Counted from the first letter of the stretch, positions 44,796-55,783 are shown. The stretch: 64,000 nucleotides of DNA from Deroplatys truncata (GCA_030765065.1 CM060982.1:15373630-15437629), one strand, 5' to 3'. Notes: generated by a model from the sequence alone, not told the origin. Translations and numbers: made by a program.

Positions 44796-46825
44796 TAAAG
44801 GGAAATTGCTGAAGCTGCAATATATTCCTGGGAGAGTGGTAGCAAGCAGTGGAAGAGAGTGGATGTGTGTGGAGGAAGCTCCTGGAATGGAAGAAAGAAG
44901 GGCTTAAGTAACCATGGGAATTGGTATTGAGGTGCACAGAGCAAGAATTGGAGCATTTAATAAATTAAAATGGAAGGATTTCAAAACAAACAAAGGTGTA
45001 GAAGAGATGGTAAACATGTTTCTTCTCACATGTGTAATAGGTATACTATTGGTAATTGGTGGAGTTGAAATCAACCCTGGGCCAAATGGGGATCGAAACG
45101 TCATGGAACAAACATTTGCATACATTAAAAATATGGATGAGAGATTAGGAAATAAACTCAATGGAATGGAAAAGGAACTAGTAGATATTAAGGGAGAGAT
45201 TAAAAATGAAATGCAAGATATACGAAATGAGGTACAGAAAGTTAAAAGAAGAGTTGAGCTGCTGGAAGAGAGAGACCGAAGATTTAATTTGGTTATAGCA
45301 GGAGTGAAAGAAAGGAATGGAGTATGGCCTGTAGATGAGGTCAGAGAAATTATAGAAGGAAAGCTTGGTTTGAAGCTACAGGGCTGGGAGATTAGAGAAG
45401 CATTTAGAGTGGGGAGATCAAGAGGAGCCAGAATGATAGTTGCAAGATTTACGTCAGTGCAGTTTGTTTATGAAGTATTGAAGAAATCAAAGCTACTAAA
45501 AGGAACAAATATCTTTATAAATAGAGATTTATCGGTGGAACAACGGGCCTTGAAGAAGGATTTAGTACAACAAATGATGCTGGCAAGAATGGAAGGGAAA
45601 CGGGCCTTCATAAAGAACTTACGATTATGGGTCGATGGGCGTATGGTGATGGGATACGAAAGTGACACAAGGAACAGCAGATCGCAGGAGCAGGATATGA
45701 TTCAGCGAAATACATTTGCGACTAGAGAGAAGGAATGCAGAGGAAGTCCAAAGAGCAATCGGAGACCAGAGGATAAGGATCGACATATGGAAGTTACGTC
45801 ACCGGCACGTGGGGCTGGCGGAAAGAAAATGACGGTGTTAGAGGGTAGGCGTGGCCAAGACGCAGGCAGAACGGCAGATCAGAGTGACGCAAGGGCATCA
45901 GCTGGCGAAACAAGGAAAATGGAAGTTATGTCACTGCTACGTGGGGCTGGTGGGAAGAAGATAGCCGAGTCAGAGAAGAGATTAGGAGCCGAGGCAGTGA
46001 CGTCAGATCAGAGTCATGTATGGACAACAGCTGGCAAAGTTAGGAAAGTGGCATCATCAAGGAGGGAGGGAGTTCAATCGTCACGTGATATGATTGCAGG
46101 CAGGGCAGAGGCGTGGTTTCAGAGTGGTGAATTGGTGGAAGAAGAAAGTATTGTGTTGACACCCAATGGGAGTCTACGGATTTTGGACAGAAACAAAGCG
46201 GGACCGTTAGAGGAGCCACCAGAAATAGATTTATGGAGTAGGAAAGTGTGCCATACATATAGAAATAGTGCAGGCTCTGTGAGAAGTATGGGAAAACAGA
46301 AGCAGTAAAAATGAGGAAGTATATAGAATAGGGAGGGAGAGTGACTATAGAATGTATAGAAAGGAACAAAGTAGACAAAGTAAAGACAAGGTATTGATAA
46401 GCAAGTGATAGATTTTATGAAATCGTGAAGTGAATGATTTAGATATAAAGGACGGTAAATACGAGAGGGCTAGGAGGGAGAGGTAGATTTCTTAGTATGA
46501 ACGAGCAAGTGTTGTTATGGACGATTAGTGCGGGGTCAAGTAAACATTCTCTAAATTGCTTCTAATAGTTCCCATTTCCCACTGATAGGGAGTATTAAAG
46601 ACGGCGGAGGAAGTAAGGGAAGGAGATGGGAAGGGGAGAAGAACAGTAAGCAGTATACTGAATTTAAATGAGAAACGTTAGCGATATGAAGCTAACTCAA
46701 CATACATGCTTTGTAAATGCGGAAGCTTGGGTACGATCGGCAAAAGGAGCCAGGGCTCGACGCTGATCATGCCCAAATGTATTGTATTAGCTCAACACTC
46801 AATAAAGATATCATATCATATATCG
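44796..46825 (+). mobile_element. ORF1-only LINE copy (no ORF2)
   Basis: A 5' untranslated region of about 118 bp, an intact ORF1 (44914-46308), then about 500 bp of noncoding DNA ending at AATAAAGATATCATATCATA. The same family at 20985-22674 has an endonuclease ORF2 directly after ORF1; here it is absent. The copy therefore resembles half-LINE elements such as mammalian HAL1. No clear target duplication was found, so the ends are approximate. Confidence 0.65.
44914..46308 (+). CDS. LINE ORF1 protein with 2A-like motif, 464 aa
   Basis: Intact open frame from ATG at 44914. Residues about 33-50 are hydrophobic (MVNMFLLTCVIGILLVIGG) and run into GGVEINPGP at residues 49-57. This is close to the ribosome-skipping 2A consensus D-V/I-E-x-N-P-G-P, with G at the D position. 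2A-like sequences are known at the N-terminus of ORFs in several APE-type LINEs. A charged, heptad-like coiled coil follows (about 60-125), then an L1-ORF1-like RRM/CTD region (RRFNLVIAGVKERNG to FIKNLRLWVDG, about 128-245). The tail is basic and low-complexity with a 44-residue tandem repeat. Such proteins bind LINE RNA. No frame damage is visible. Confidence 0.8.
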   Translation: MGIGIEVHRARIGAFNKLKWKDFKTNKGVEEMVNMFLLTCVIGILLVIGGVEINPGPNGDRNVMEQTFAYIKNMDERLGNKLNGMEKELVDIKGEIKNEMQDIRNEVQKVKRRVELLEERDRRFNLVIAGVKERNGVWPVDEVREIIEGKLGLKLQGWEIREAFRVGRSRGARMIVARFTSVQFVYEVLKKSKLLKGTNIFINRDLSVEQRALKKDLVQQMMLARMEGKRAFIKNLRLWVDGRMVMGYESDTRNSRSQEQDMIQRNTFATREKECRGSPKSNRRPEDKDRHMEVTSPARGAGGKKMTVLEGRRGQDAGRTADQSDARASAGETRKMEVMSLLRGAGGKKIAESEKRLGAEAVTSDQSHVWTTAGKVRKVASSRREGVQSSRDMIAGRAEAWFQSGELVEEESIVLTPNGSLRILDRNKAGPLEEPPEIDLWSRKVCHTYRNSAGSVRSMGKQKQ

Positions 46826-47649
46826 CGGAGCCTCTTGGGATGATCAGCTCTGAGGAGGGAGCTATGGCCCAAGCTTATTGCATAGATGATGACTGAGTGA
46901 AGAGATAAGTAGATGAAGTAGTGCTCTCACCCAGCTTAGACACGCAAAATGCTACCAAGAGGTAACCAGATTCTTCTGGATGTTTACATCATTCACCTGC
47001 CACAAACATTCCAGAAACTTCCACACTCATGAGTTATTGTTATTGATGCAACATAAAGGGCTGGTTCAGTGAGTGACAACATGACAGTTGTGACATATGA
47101 CGAGTGCTGCTACCGTGAGATGTTAGAGTGAAGCAGAAGTGACTGCGCAGATGTTTCATTATGCTGCTATTTGTGAGGAAAGTGAAAACTGAACTAAATC
47201 ACATTAGTGAAGTGACAGTGAGAATCTAAAGAAATCACAATATTGTAATGACAGTAAAACTGAACAAGGGATAATATATAGCAATTTCGAAACTGGGATG
47301 GAGGAATACTTTAGGAAAGTTAAATTTTAATAGACAAGCAAGTCTGCAACAGCATACCAAACATGTGTTGAAAAATGCCAAGAAACCTCTAGAACTCAGC
47401 ACCTGGGAAAATAATATTATAGTGATAATGTTCTGAAAGTTGAAATGGATGTCACCAATAAAAAAACATACGGCAGCATATCACCAAAGAATTTAACAGC
47501 CAGTTGCATACGCACTAGTGGACCACCTAACTGATAACGGGAAGATGTTTCCCTTAAGCATGTATTTTATTTAATGGAGTTGTGGAGCAGAAAGTGTTTT
47601 TATCCAACTGATTACCTTTTTAAAGTATAGGCTCTGTTTTATTCATACA
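46826..47649. other. Intron sequence between LINE and Harbinger element
   Basis: No gene or repeat recognised. Confidence 0.4.
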
Positions 47650-47823
47650 GGGCGGCATGCACCAATCTAGAGTAAGCTTTACTTCCATAGTAAACTACTA
47701 TTAAAGTGAACACTCGGCGACTTCCATTCGAGAGTAGACTATTTCAGAGTATTTTACTCCTTTCAGATACTCCCGCAGCAAATTACTACACAAGTAAATG
47801 TCGGAGAGCACCGTCATGTAGTA

Positions 47824-47852
47824 GATAGATAGATAGATAGATAGATAGATAT
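47824..47852. repeat. GATA microsatellite (LINE 3' tail)
   Basis: Seven GATA units forming the 3' end of the minus-strand LINE. Confidence 0.95.
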
Positions 47853-48585
47853 TTATTTACTTTAAATACATAGTGTATACAATTTCCACTTTACATACTT
47901 CACCGAGTTGCTGGTTTCGTAGGGCCCCTATCCTCCAACACTGTGGTTACCGAGTCAATGGGCCCTACTTGACTGAATAAATCTACTTTTCAATACCTAC
48001 TTTTCTTCTTACTCCTTATTCCTATAATTCTTCAGCCATCTCTTTCTAATTAAACCTAAATATTTTCCTACTTCTAATATGTTTCCCTTGTATTTAACAC
48101 TCAGCATTTTTCTACCTATAATCTCAATTGGTAAATTGTCCCATTTCTTTTTCTGCCATCTTTCCCTCGATTCCTTAGTTCCTTCACATTCTAGAATTAA
48201 ATGCCAATAGTTATTATACTATTACATAGCGGACACTTTCCTTGATTCTCTCTTTCCCCTAAGCCTTTTAACATCATCACTCCTGTCCTCGCCCATGCAA
48301 AACCTTCTCGTGCTGATCTATCACATATATCGACATATTTTTCTCTTCCCCACACCATTTTTAAATCTGCATATATACATAAAGAAGATTTAAAATTAAA
48401 ACTACCTAGAATTTCTTGTCTTTCAATATCTTCAATTCTCAATTTTACCCTTCTCCAGAACCCTTTCTCCAGTACCTGCCCCTCTCTCCAAATATCTCCA
48501 TAACCTATTTCATTCAGGGTTCCTTCTATATACTTACACCAAGTATCCTCTTTGTTGAGTTTTAACTGCACTTCTAGGCACTGTT
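47824..48585 (-). mobile_element. 5'-truncated LINE nested in Harbinger, GATA tail
   Basis: Flanked by GTCATGTAGTA at 47813-47823 and 48586-48596, an 11-bp target duplication. The minus strand encodes the end of ORF2: LKLNKEDTWCKYIEGTLNEI, GFWRRVKLRIEDIE, REGFAWARTGVMMLKGLGER and a CPLCNS zinc knuckle (48571-48197), then a 3' UTR that ends in a GATA/TATC repeat. It is the same broad family as 20985-22674 but has a different 3' UTR. Confidence 0.9.
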
Positions 48586-48772
48586 GTCATGTAGTATGTT
48601 ACTATAGAACTAAATACAGGTTAGAATTAACTTTTGAGAGAGAAAGAGAGAGCGCATGCTGGCCGTATCTTTCATTGTGTTGTTAGAGCACTTTTGAGGT
48701 TAAGAGCAAGGTACATAAACAAATATACCTGAGTGTTCAGAAAATAAAAGGCAATTCTTCTTCACTTTTGCA

Positions 48773-48934
48773 GGTTTCCCATGCATTGTGGGTGCAACTG
48801 ACTGCATACATGTTCCTATTTTGTGCCCATTAGGTGAAATTAGTGAACTTTTCCAAAATCGGAAAGGGTATTTCTCCAACAAGCAAGTGAACTGCAATGT
48901 GAATATGAAGATTAGGAACATTGTTTCCAAATAA
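48773..48934 (+). pseudogene. Harbinger (HARBI1-like) nuclease fragment
   Basis: Reads GFPCIVGATDCIHVPILCPL, then ISELFQNRKGYFSNKQVNCN, then KIRNIVSK and a stop. It matches the central DDE block of PIF/Harbinger nucleases (family GFPGVIGAIDCTHV with the catalytic D, then RNRKGYFSINVQ). An acceptor-like TTTTGCAG precedes it, so it may have been an exon. The upstream and downstream catalytic blocks are missing. Confidence 0.8.
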
Positions 48935-48939
48935 TTATA

Positions 48940-49143
48940 AGCTGCTTTTCAGTACGTTTCCCATCACTCAAAGCATTAAGCTTGTCCATCACAACTTTCC
49001 AAGCATTTCTCTTCTAGCAGCTCTACATCATCTTTTTTTCACTCTATATTGTTTAAATTAATTTTCATTATCTCCACCAATAAACATTTCTCTCTTTCGC
49101 TGATGCTTTCACTATTTTTCCTATCGCACATAACGTTATCCAT
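48940..49143 (-). pseudogene. Harbinger Myb/SANT-like protein fragment
   Basis: From ATG at 49143 the minus strand reads SISEREKCLLVEIMKINLNN, then, in another frame, RNAWKVVMDKLNALSDGKRT. This resembles Myb/SANT-like DNA-binding proteins that accompany Harbinger nucleases (family: LLxEIVxK, AWxxIxxxFN, RTxxQLKKLW). One in-frame stop and one frame change. Its place opposite the nuclease fits PIF/Harbinger gene layout. Confidence 0.6.
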
Positions 49144-49362
49144 GATCGCTTCACATAAATCATGCAAACAAAACAATAAGGCAGGAGTAATGAGTGTTAC
49201 TTCTGTAGTCATCACTAAAAGAGTAAATTATAATTCAGCTCTCCAACATTACTTCCGCAGTAAACTATTCCCGTAGTAACCTCCTTTTGTAATACAAACT
49301 TCTTTAGTAAACTACTTCTGTAGTTACTTGCAAAGTAATTTTCTCCATGGTGCATGCTGCCC

Positions 49363-50821
49363 ATAGAATGTAAGTTAATGGTTTACTCTTTAAGATTGAA
49401 GAAAGTTCACTGATCTTTAATTCATGAGTACGGAGCTTTGTTTCTTGCATTTGCAATAAATCTTTCTGTGAATCATGTTATTTTTACACAAATAATTCAA
49501 TTTCTACAGTTTTCATAAAATTATACAAACTTGCACCTTTTTTCTTTCTGAAAGGACTTTTGCATTGTACCTTGCCCAATTTCAAATAGATCTGTTTACC
49601 ACTGATCTTCATAGGTGACACAGGCAATCGATAGCACATATGATAGTTTCTACTTGTCTGAGCATGCAAATTAAATAACTCTTGACTGCATTCACATTGC
49701 AAATTCAGGCAGTTCAACACAAACTTCTGATTGAATCAGTGTCTGTCAGAATTAGTAGTAAATGGTAGTACCGTACACTCCACATTTAGCTACAGACTTA
49801 GCTGGAATACATCATGACGGTCATGTGCTATGGGGACTAAATGATCTCCTGGATTTTATCACATGCTAAAATGAATTTTGCAAGATAAATGTAAAACAAA
49901 ATCAAAACAGAGTATAGACAGAATGATACACCATATGAGAGCTGCAAGCATCATATATATTTTTGCGTTTGTAGTTCCTATATCCAGTGACTGTCGTGAC
50001 AAACTCGCTAGTCAATCAGGTTATATGGCTATGGCTAAGGCTAAATTTAGTTAGTATGTTGCACATGGCCAAATGATTGTAATGTTGATGACACCACAGT
50101 ATAGAGTAGTACATACTCTCTGGATGGCACAAACTGCCAGTCTCAGTGATCAGTTCACCTATGGTCTATGATGGCCTAATCCGCATTTGTTGGTTTGGCA
50201 TCATTTATCAATTAGAGGCAGCATGTGCTACTTGCCAGAAGTTTGTTGGAATATCTGAATGCAGAGTTGTCGGAACAATCCTAACGAAACGTAAGCGGTG
50301 AAGTACTTTCTGAAAATCAGTACTGCCAGCTGTACAATCCAGATGGAAATGTACAATAATGTATATTTGGATATGATGTGTGACCTGGCTCAACCATTTG
50401 AGAATATTTGTATCTTTGGGAGTTTCTCTCCCTCTCCAAAGGCTTTTTCTGTTTTTTAATTCAGATGGCCTCAAAGCATTTTTTGGAACAGTGTTTCTCA
50501 GTGGTGACGCTTATAAGCTATTGAAAACAGAGCATGGAGCAATGTTTCGTTGGTCGAGAGGTTAAGGAGGCATTGCTTGCACTCTTAAGCTCCTCTGTCC
50601 AAATCTTGCATTAGATATTGTTATTTTTTATGTAGTTAATTTTATGACTCGATGTGTAGAACACACTGCGACATTAATATAACTTTAGCATTTTAAGTGT
50701 TAGGCATATATAGGCACATAAAAACATGATTCTGGTAAAACACTCATTTTAAATAACAAAAGAAATAAATGCAAATAAACTATTATCTTCTAAAACTAAC
50801 ACACACAAAAAATAAACAAAA
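49363..50821. other. Intron sequence, nothing firmly recognised
   Basis: No transposase or LINE signal. A tRNA-Ser/Leu-like box A (TGGTCGAGAGGTTAAGG) occurs at 50551-50567 without a convincing box B. Confidence 0.4.
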
Positions 50822-51240
50822 TTAAAATCGGGTGTATGAACCCTGAATATGTATAACTGCCCTCAATTTTGAAGTTACAGATGAAATTAAATCCCTATAG
50901 TAATGTTTACGAGAAGCTACAACATACCAGGCTTCTTGAATTTGTGTCCAGAAACCATCTTTTGTCCTTTGTGCATCTGCAGGGAAATTCGACTGCAGCT
51001 CCCTTTTCACCTTAGCCCAAACATTTTCAAAAGGGTTCAAATCTGGTGAACAGGGAGGCCAGGCTATCACTCTGATATCCTGCCGCTCTGAGAGAACCAA
51101 TTTGAACCTTTCGACATATGTGGACAAGAAGATTATCCTGTATGAATTCAACAATTTCATCAGGAATTTCATCATCCTCATATAGAGAATCAAAATATTC
51201 TGAAGTATTACCATGTATTGCACACTGTTCAGTATATCAT
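50822..51240 (-). pseudogene. Tc1-like transposase C-terminal fragment
   Basis: The minus strand reads a degraded EFIQDNLLVH block (family QDNAPVH, catalytic D) near 51140. IRVIAWPPCSPDLNPFENVW with the catalytic E follows at about 51040, and the C-terminal domain runs to a stop at 50822. One frame change separates the D and E blocks. No terminal repeats were found. Confidence 0.75.
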
Positions 51241-51449
51241 TAAGCTGTCACAACACACCTAGACTCTCCCTTGATATCCAGTAAGATACAGATATGCAAC
51301 CATGATGAAATTGTGAAGCCACGTACTTTGCATTGTAATAACTATTCTATCATGAGATTTACCAAATGCTGTGTATGAAATGCAGTATATTGAAAATAAG
51401 TAACCTCTATGTTTGATTAAACATTATTAATAGGAGGAAAAAAAAGTGT

Positions 51450-51510
51450 TGTAGAATGGGATGCTAAGAACCGTAAAAGTTAAAGAGCATCCATAAATAA
51501 AATGCAAATT
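51450..51510 (+). mobile_element. SINE family 1, tail-only fragment
   Basis: AGAATGGGATGCTAAGAACC followed by GTTAAAGAGCATCCATAAAT, the 3' end of SINE family 1 without body or tRNA head. Confidence 0.75.
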
Positions 51511-51986
51511 TATTTATTTCCCTTCCTAAGAAATTATACCAATATTGCTCTGAAGTTCTGTCTTGTACTGCAACACAATACAGGTGAGGAAAAAAAAAAG
51601 GGTATATTAGTGATGGTAACAATGCTGTTTCTGCTTATGATAACAATCCCTACCATAATTGCATAGTAGAAATAGAAGAAAATGATGAAGACCTGAAGTA
51701 CAGAAAATGCGTATGTTAGTAATAACAAGGCTATGCAGCTCAAATTTGACATGCTCTGCACTATTAAGCTGCATAATTTCTAAACATTTGTAAATCAGTA
51801 TTAAAGTATTCCAGTTCCAGCAGCTGGAATTCAGGTGTAGTATTAGTGTAAGAGGATGTGACAGTAAAAGAATAGTAGTCTATTCCTATGTTACAACATG
51901 TACATGGATGCACTTTCCTCTCTTCCTTGAAGATACATTTTGCATATTATAATTCATATTTGATCAGTTTATGGAATGCAACTCAC
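51511..51986. other. maleless intron sequence near the donor
   Basis: AT-rich. No element recognised. Confidence 0.4.
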
Positions 51987-52078
51987 CTCTGAAACCTCCG
52001 CCATTGCCACCTCGAAACATCTTTTGTGGTGGCCCACCTCCCAACGAATGTCCACGTGGAGGACGCCTGGAGGTGAAT
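51987..52078 (-). CDS. mle: maleless/DHX9 penultimate exon
   Basis: 92-bp exon: acceptor TTTTCAG before ATTCACCTCC and donor AGAG/GTGAGT. It starts with the third base of a glycine codon and ends with the first base of another, so it joins in phase to 57461-57664 upstream and 27094-27257 downstream. It encodes FTSRRPPRGHSLGGGPPQKM then FRGGNGGGFRG, the beginning of the arginine/glycine-rich tail that follows the helicase C-terminal region. Confidence 0.85.
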
Positions 52079-54479
52079 CTGAAAATGAAGAGAATAATAT
52101 TCACTGAAATGAACGTGATACTAATACGAGTAATTTCACACAAAAACATGGAACCAAAATTCTTAACAGGGTTATAATATGTACACAATTTTGTAACATC
52201 ATGCATCAGCTGCTTGTTAGTGTATGGGGTACAAAACAATTGCTGCAGAGAAAGTTTGTCGTATAGGTGCCATTGTATACTGGTGTTTCAGCGATCATAT
52301 CAATCATGTTTGCATGGTGAGTATTAAAAAATTAAAAAATAATCTGCTTGAATTTTTTTTTCTGTGGTATTAACCTGATATCCAAAATATTCTGTAACAG
52401 CATAAGTTTGGAATCCAGACCATGGTTTTTTAGAAAGTGGGTTGCACCAAGTTGTATGGTTGCTTGAATTAGTACTTTAACATGCCTTTTGTTATTAAAT
52501 TTCCTTTGAATTTCTTCAATTTAATATTTCATTACATTTGTATTAATGATCAGAATATATGATCATTTTTATTTCTCGAACTGTGTAACTCAGGCTTGCT
52601 ATTCAAATTCCCTGAACAGCAGACAAACCAAAGAACAAAAACCAGAGAATGGGAAAAGAGTTCTCTCTAGGTGGTGGCTATGGTACAGTCCAAACGTTTT
52701 AGTGCTATTATAACCTGCTACCATCTTCATTTTATTCTGCCAGTTAAGCAATTGTAAAATTGGATTCATGCATAATCAACAGAAAGTAAACAAGAAGCAT
52801 GACAAATTGTTGATGCTATCACTGAATACATGTCCATAACTTACCTATATTAATGAGAAAAAATTAATCATCTCAAAAATCACTCAACCGATTTTGATAA
52901 TTCTTTGACCATTGAAAAGCCCTTCTTCTCATGGATGGATTATAAACACCTAATTTCTTTCATAAATTACTAAAAGATTAAAAAGAATTTACAAAGACCT
53001 TGTACTTGAATACCAACACTTTGGAGTTATAAAAGAATATGCTTGCAAAAAACACTGACTTTTAGTTGAGAATGTCATGGAATAGGAAATAGTAGTTGTT
53101 ATTCCATAGAATATGCATGTAAAATAAGACAAATGCTGCAGAATTTCATTCTAAGCAATATATATAGATAGTCAGGATCTAGTAATTAAGACACAGCAAA
53201 ACAAAAGTGAATCGAAACTTTATACGCATGTGATACCAATGCAAAAGTATTTTAATGACCCTTATGTAAGAAAGTTTTTATTTCCTTTCTACTTACGTTA
53301 CAAAGGGTATGCTAAATAATTGTATAATAAAAGAAAATTGCTAACATTACAAATCGGTGAACCAATATCTTTTTAATTAAAAACTGAGAAGATTGACTGG
53401 GAATGGAGGTATCTTCAAATTCATCAGTTTCACTATACTATTTTGTTGTATATGTTAAGGGTTTCTTTATTAAGTGAAAAGGGTGTACTTTTTATGTTAT
53501 TAAATAACTACGAGACCAAAGAGAAGGGTTTAAAATTTTACCTACTATAATTAATTATCCAACAAGTTACTCAACCATTCCAATCGATAATTGTTACACA
53601 GCCGAAGGGTACTTACAGACTATGCAGCATTTCCTGAACTAGGAAGACTGTCAAGGGGAGGTAAAGGAAGTCAGATGTTCTGCTGATGTTTCACATCCTT
53701 GTGTGTGAGTATCAGATAACTTTTCATTCGTTATTAGTAGATCTCGGATTTTAGGTTTTATGCCTATTTTTTCCTGAAGTAATAATAACAATCCAATTAT
53801 ATATATTCACATTTTATGTAAAATCACACCTTATGTAGGTGTTTTATTGTACCTAAAAGTGCCTATTATACCCCAATGTACCTATTTCATGGTTTTTAAG
53901 CCCAAATACCTAATTGTAACAAATAGAAGTTATAAAATGGTGATGCATTGTCAATTTAGCTTTGAGTCGGTGTTTGAAACACTGCTCATCAGTAAATAAA
54001 GAATACCTGGACATACATTTCAAGAACAAGCCAATAGTTTTAACATATTAAACAAGTACATCAATATTTTAAAACCTGAGAGGAGGGCCAACAAGTTTCT
54101 GATGGCAAGCAAGTGCAGTGCTCTTGCACACAAAGTGGTGAATTCAAAACAGGGCTTGGAATGGGACGACTGTCAAGCATGAAAGAAATTTCTCGATCAG
54201 TTTAATTTCTAGCAAGCCTCCAAAGAGCAATTTGTAATCACTTTTAACTTGAAAATGATCATTTTGCTGCTACCCAACGTTCTAGAAGGGAGCCGTGCTA
54301 AGGTTGGTCCAAGAAAATCTTCACTGCCAGTATCAATTGGTTATTGGTAGTGTTTCGAACATCCCTCTAAAATCTGTTCCTTGCTGTAGGCCTTCTACAG
54401 TAACAGTACAGTGTCAGCTGTCTCTATATGTATGATTGTGCATAGGTAAACAGCTATAATTAATATAAAGTATGAAAAT
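52079..54479. other. maleless intron sequence
   Basis: No coding signal recognised. A T-rich and C-rich stretch at 53740-53950 repeats the words TGCCTAT and TACCTA (for example TGCCTATTATACCCCAATGT). It may be the 5' region of the BED-finger gene that follows. Confidence 0.4.
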
Positions 54480-54588
54480 CTGAAAGTGAAACCTTCTAAA
54501 TGTGCACTGAAACAACAATGGATCCAGTAAATACTAGAATTCACCAGTGATGGGAAAATCGTTTTCTGTAAGTTCTGCAATAAACAGG
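54480..54588 (+). pseudogene. BED zinc-finger (CGGBP1/hAT-like) exon 1
   Basis: Plus-strand coding around KPSKCALKQQWIQ and, one frame over, FTSDGKIVFCKFCNKQ. This is the first half of a BED-type zinc finger with the C-x2-C pair. It ends exactly at a donor, AACAG/GTAATC. A frame interruption lies near 54525. The next exon starts at 55844. CGGBP1-like genes derive from hAT transposons. Confidence 0.6.
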
Positions 54589-54651
54589 TAATCTAATTTT
54601 CAAAATCAACCAAGTTGTAGAAACTTACAATGAAATTATGTTTCAATTCTA

Positions 54652-55783
54652 TAGGGTAGTTAAATTATATTTGAACCCACCCACGATCTCTCTCTACTGT
54701 ATGAGACAGCCGGTGGTCGCCGGGGAAATTACACCGGCAGAGGCAGACTAAAATCCTTACCTTATAATACATGCTGGAAATGTTGATCTTCTGCTCTCAA
54801 ACAGGCAGCATATCTTGTGTAAATATTCTTGCTCACTCTCCGAAGCTCAGCAGCAGGAATTCTTGTGATTGGTGCCGCTTTGGAGCATTCGCCTCAAAAA
54901 TTGCCGAAAAACTAGCGCAGCAAACAGGTATATCTCGATCTTCTGCGAGAAAGCTACACGTCTGTTGAAACTGAAGCCCTATTGCAACACATGAGTGCAA
55001 GTGTTAAAGCCAAATGATCCCGCTAAACGTGAGAATTATTGTAACTGGTTTTTCCAATCCATAGAAAGGGGTTTCATTGACTCACAGCTTTTGCTTTTCA
55101 CTGATGAATCTTGGTTTCATCTAAGTGGATGTGTGAATACTCACAACAGTTGATACTGGGCTTCAGAAAAACCTATGCTACTGGATGAAACGCCTCATTA
55201 TGAACAGAAAATTGGAGTTTGGTGTGTGATAAGTGCTAGAAGAATAATGGGGTCCATATTCTTTGATGAAAAAATAAATGCAGCGTGATATCAGAGGTTA
55301 ATTCTGAGGCCATTTTGCAATCGCTTGACAGAAGAAGAGAAATCGTAAGGTTGATTCCAGCAAGATTCTGCAATAGCACATATGGTTGCCAAATCATTAC
55401 ATGAATAAGAGAAGTATTTGATGACAGAATAATTAGTGTTGATTTGTGGCCCCTCGTTCTCCTGAACTAACGAGTTGTGATTTTTATTTATGGGGTTCTT
55501 TAAAAGACAAAGTGTATCGTTTCAATCCTCGCACACTACAGGGACGAGAAAACATTGTGCAAGAAATCACGAGAATTTCTGCTGCTAAGCTTCGGAGAGT
55601 GAGCGAGAATATATACATGAGATATGCTGCCTGTTTGAGAGCAGAAGGTCAACATTTCCAGCATGTATTATAAGGTAAGGATTTTAGTCCGCCTCTGCCG
55701 ATGTAATTTCCCCAGCGACCGCCGGCTGTCTCGCGCAGTAGAGAGAGGCCGCGAGTGGGTTCGAATATAATTTAACTACCCTA
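54652..55783 (+). mobile_element. Mariner with 219-bp inverted repeats
   Basis: Left arm 54652-54870, right arm 55565-55783, about 90 percent identical as reverse complements. Outer ends are TAGGGTAGTTAAATT / AATTTAACTACCCTA with TA on both sides. The arms include the transposase C-terminal coding sequence, so the left arm is an inverted copy of the right end. The unique core encodes a mariner transposase without its first helix-turn-helix. It sits in the intron of a BED-finger gene. Confidence 0.9.
54880..55672 (+). pseudogene. Mariner transposase, N-terminally replaced
   Basis: Order of blocks: second helix-turn-helix (AEKLAQQTGISRSSARK), PNDPAKRENYCNWFFQSI, the first catalytic block FTDESWFHLSGCVNTH (about 55097), IGVWCVISARRIMGSIFF, a QQDSAIAH-type block with the second D (about 55360), then APRSPELTSCDFYLWGSLKD in the last catalytic region and the C-terminus AACLRAEGQHFQHVL at 55672. 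The third acidic position is D (CDFYLWG), as in mariners. Roughly five stops or frame changes, including TGA codons near 55153 and 55288. Confidence 0.85.

Larger units (their letters stand above)
47650..49362 (+). mobile_element. PIF/Harbinger transposon remnant
   Basis: Terminal inverted repeats: GGGCGGCATGCACCAATCTA on the left, and on the right, inverted, GGGCAGCATGCACCATGGAG. More distant similarity follows inward (TAGTAAACTACT). It carries parts of both Harbinger genes in convergent orientation: nuclease on plus (48773-48934) and Myb/SANT-like on minus (about 48940-49143). A LINE is inserted at 47824-48585. The immediate 3-bp flanks (ACA and ATA) do not give a clean TWA target duplication. 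Confidence 0.8.
27258..51986 (-). other. mle: maleless intron, about 24.7 kb
   Basis: Donor AGAG/GTGAGT at 51986 and acceptor TTACAG at 27258, both on the minus strand. Almost its whole length is made of mobile elements listed separately. The acceptor has a modest pyrimidine tract. Confidence 0.75.
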
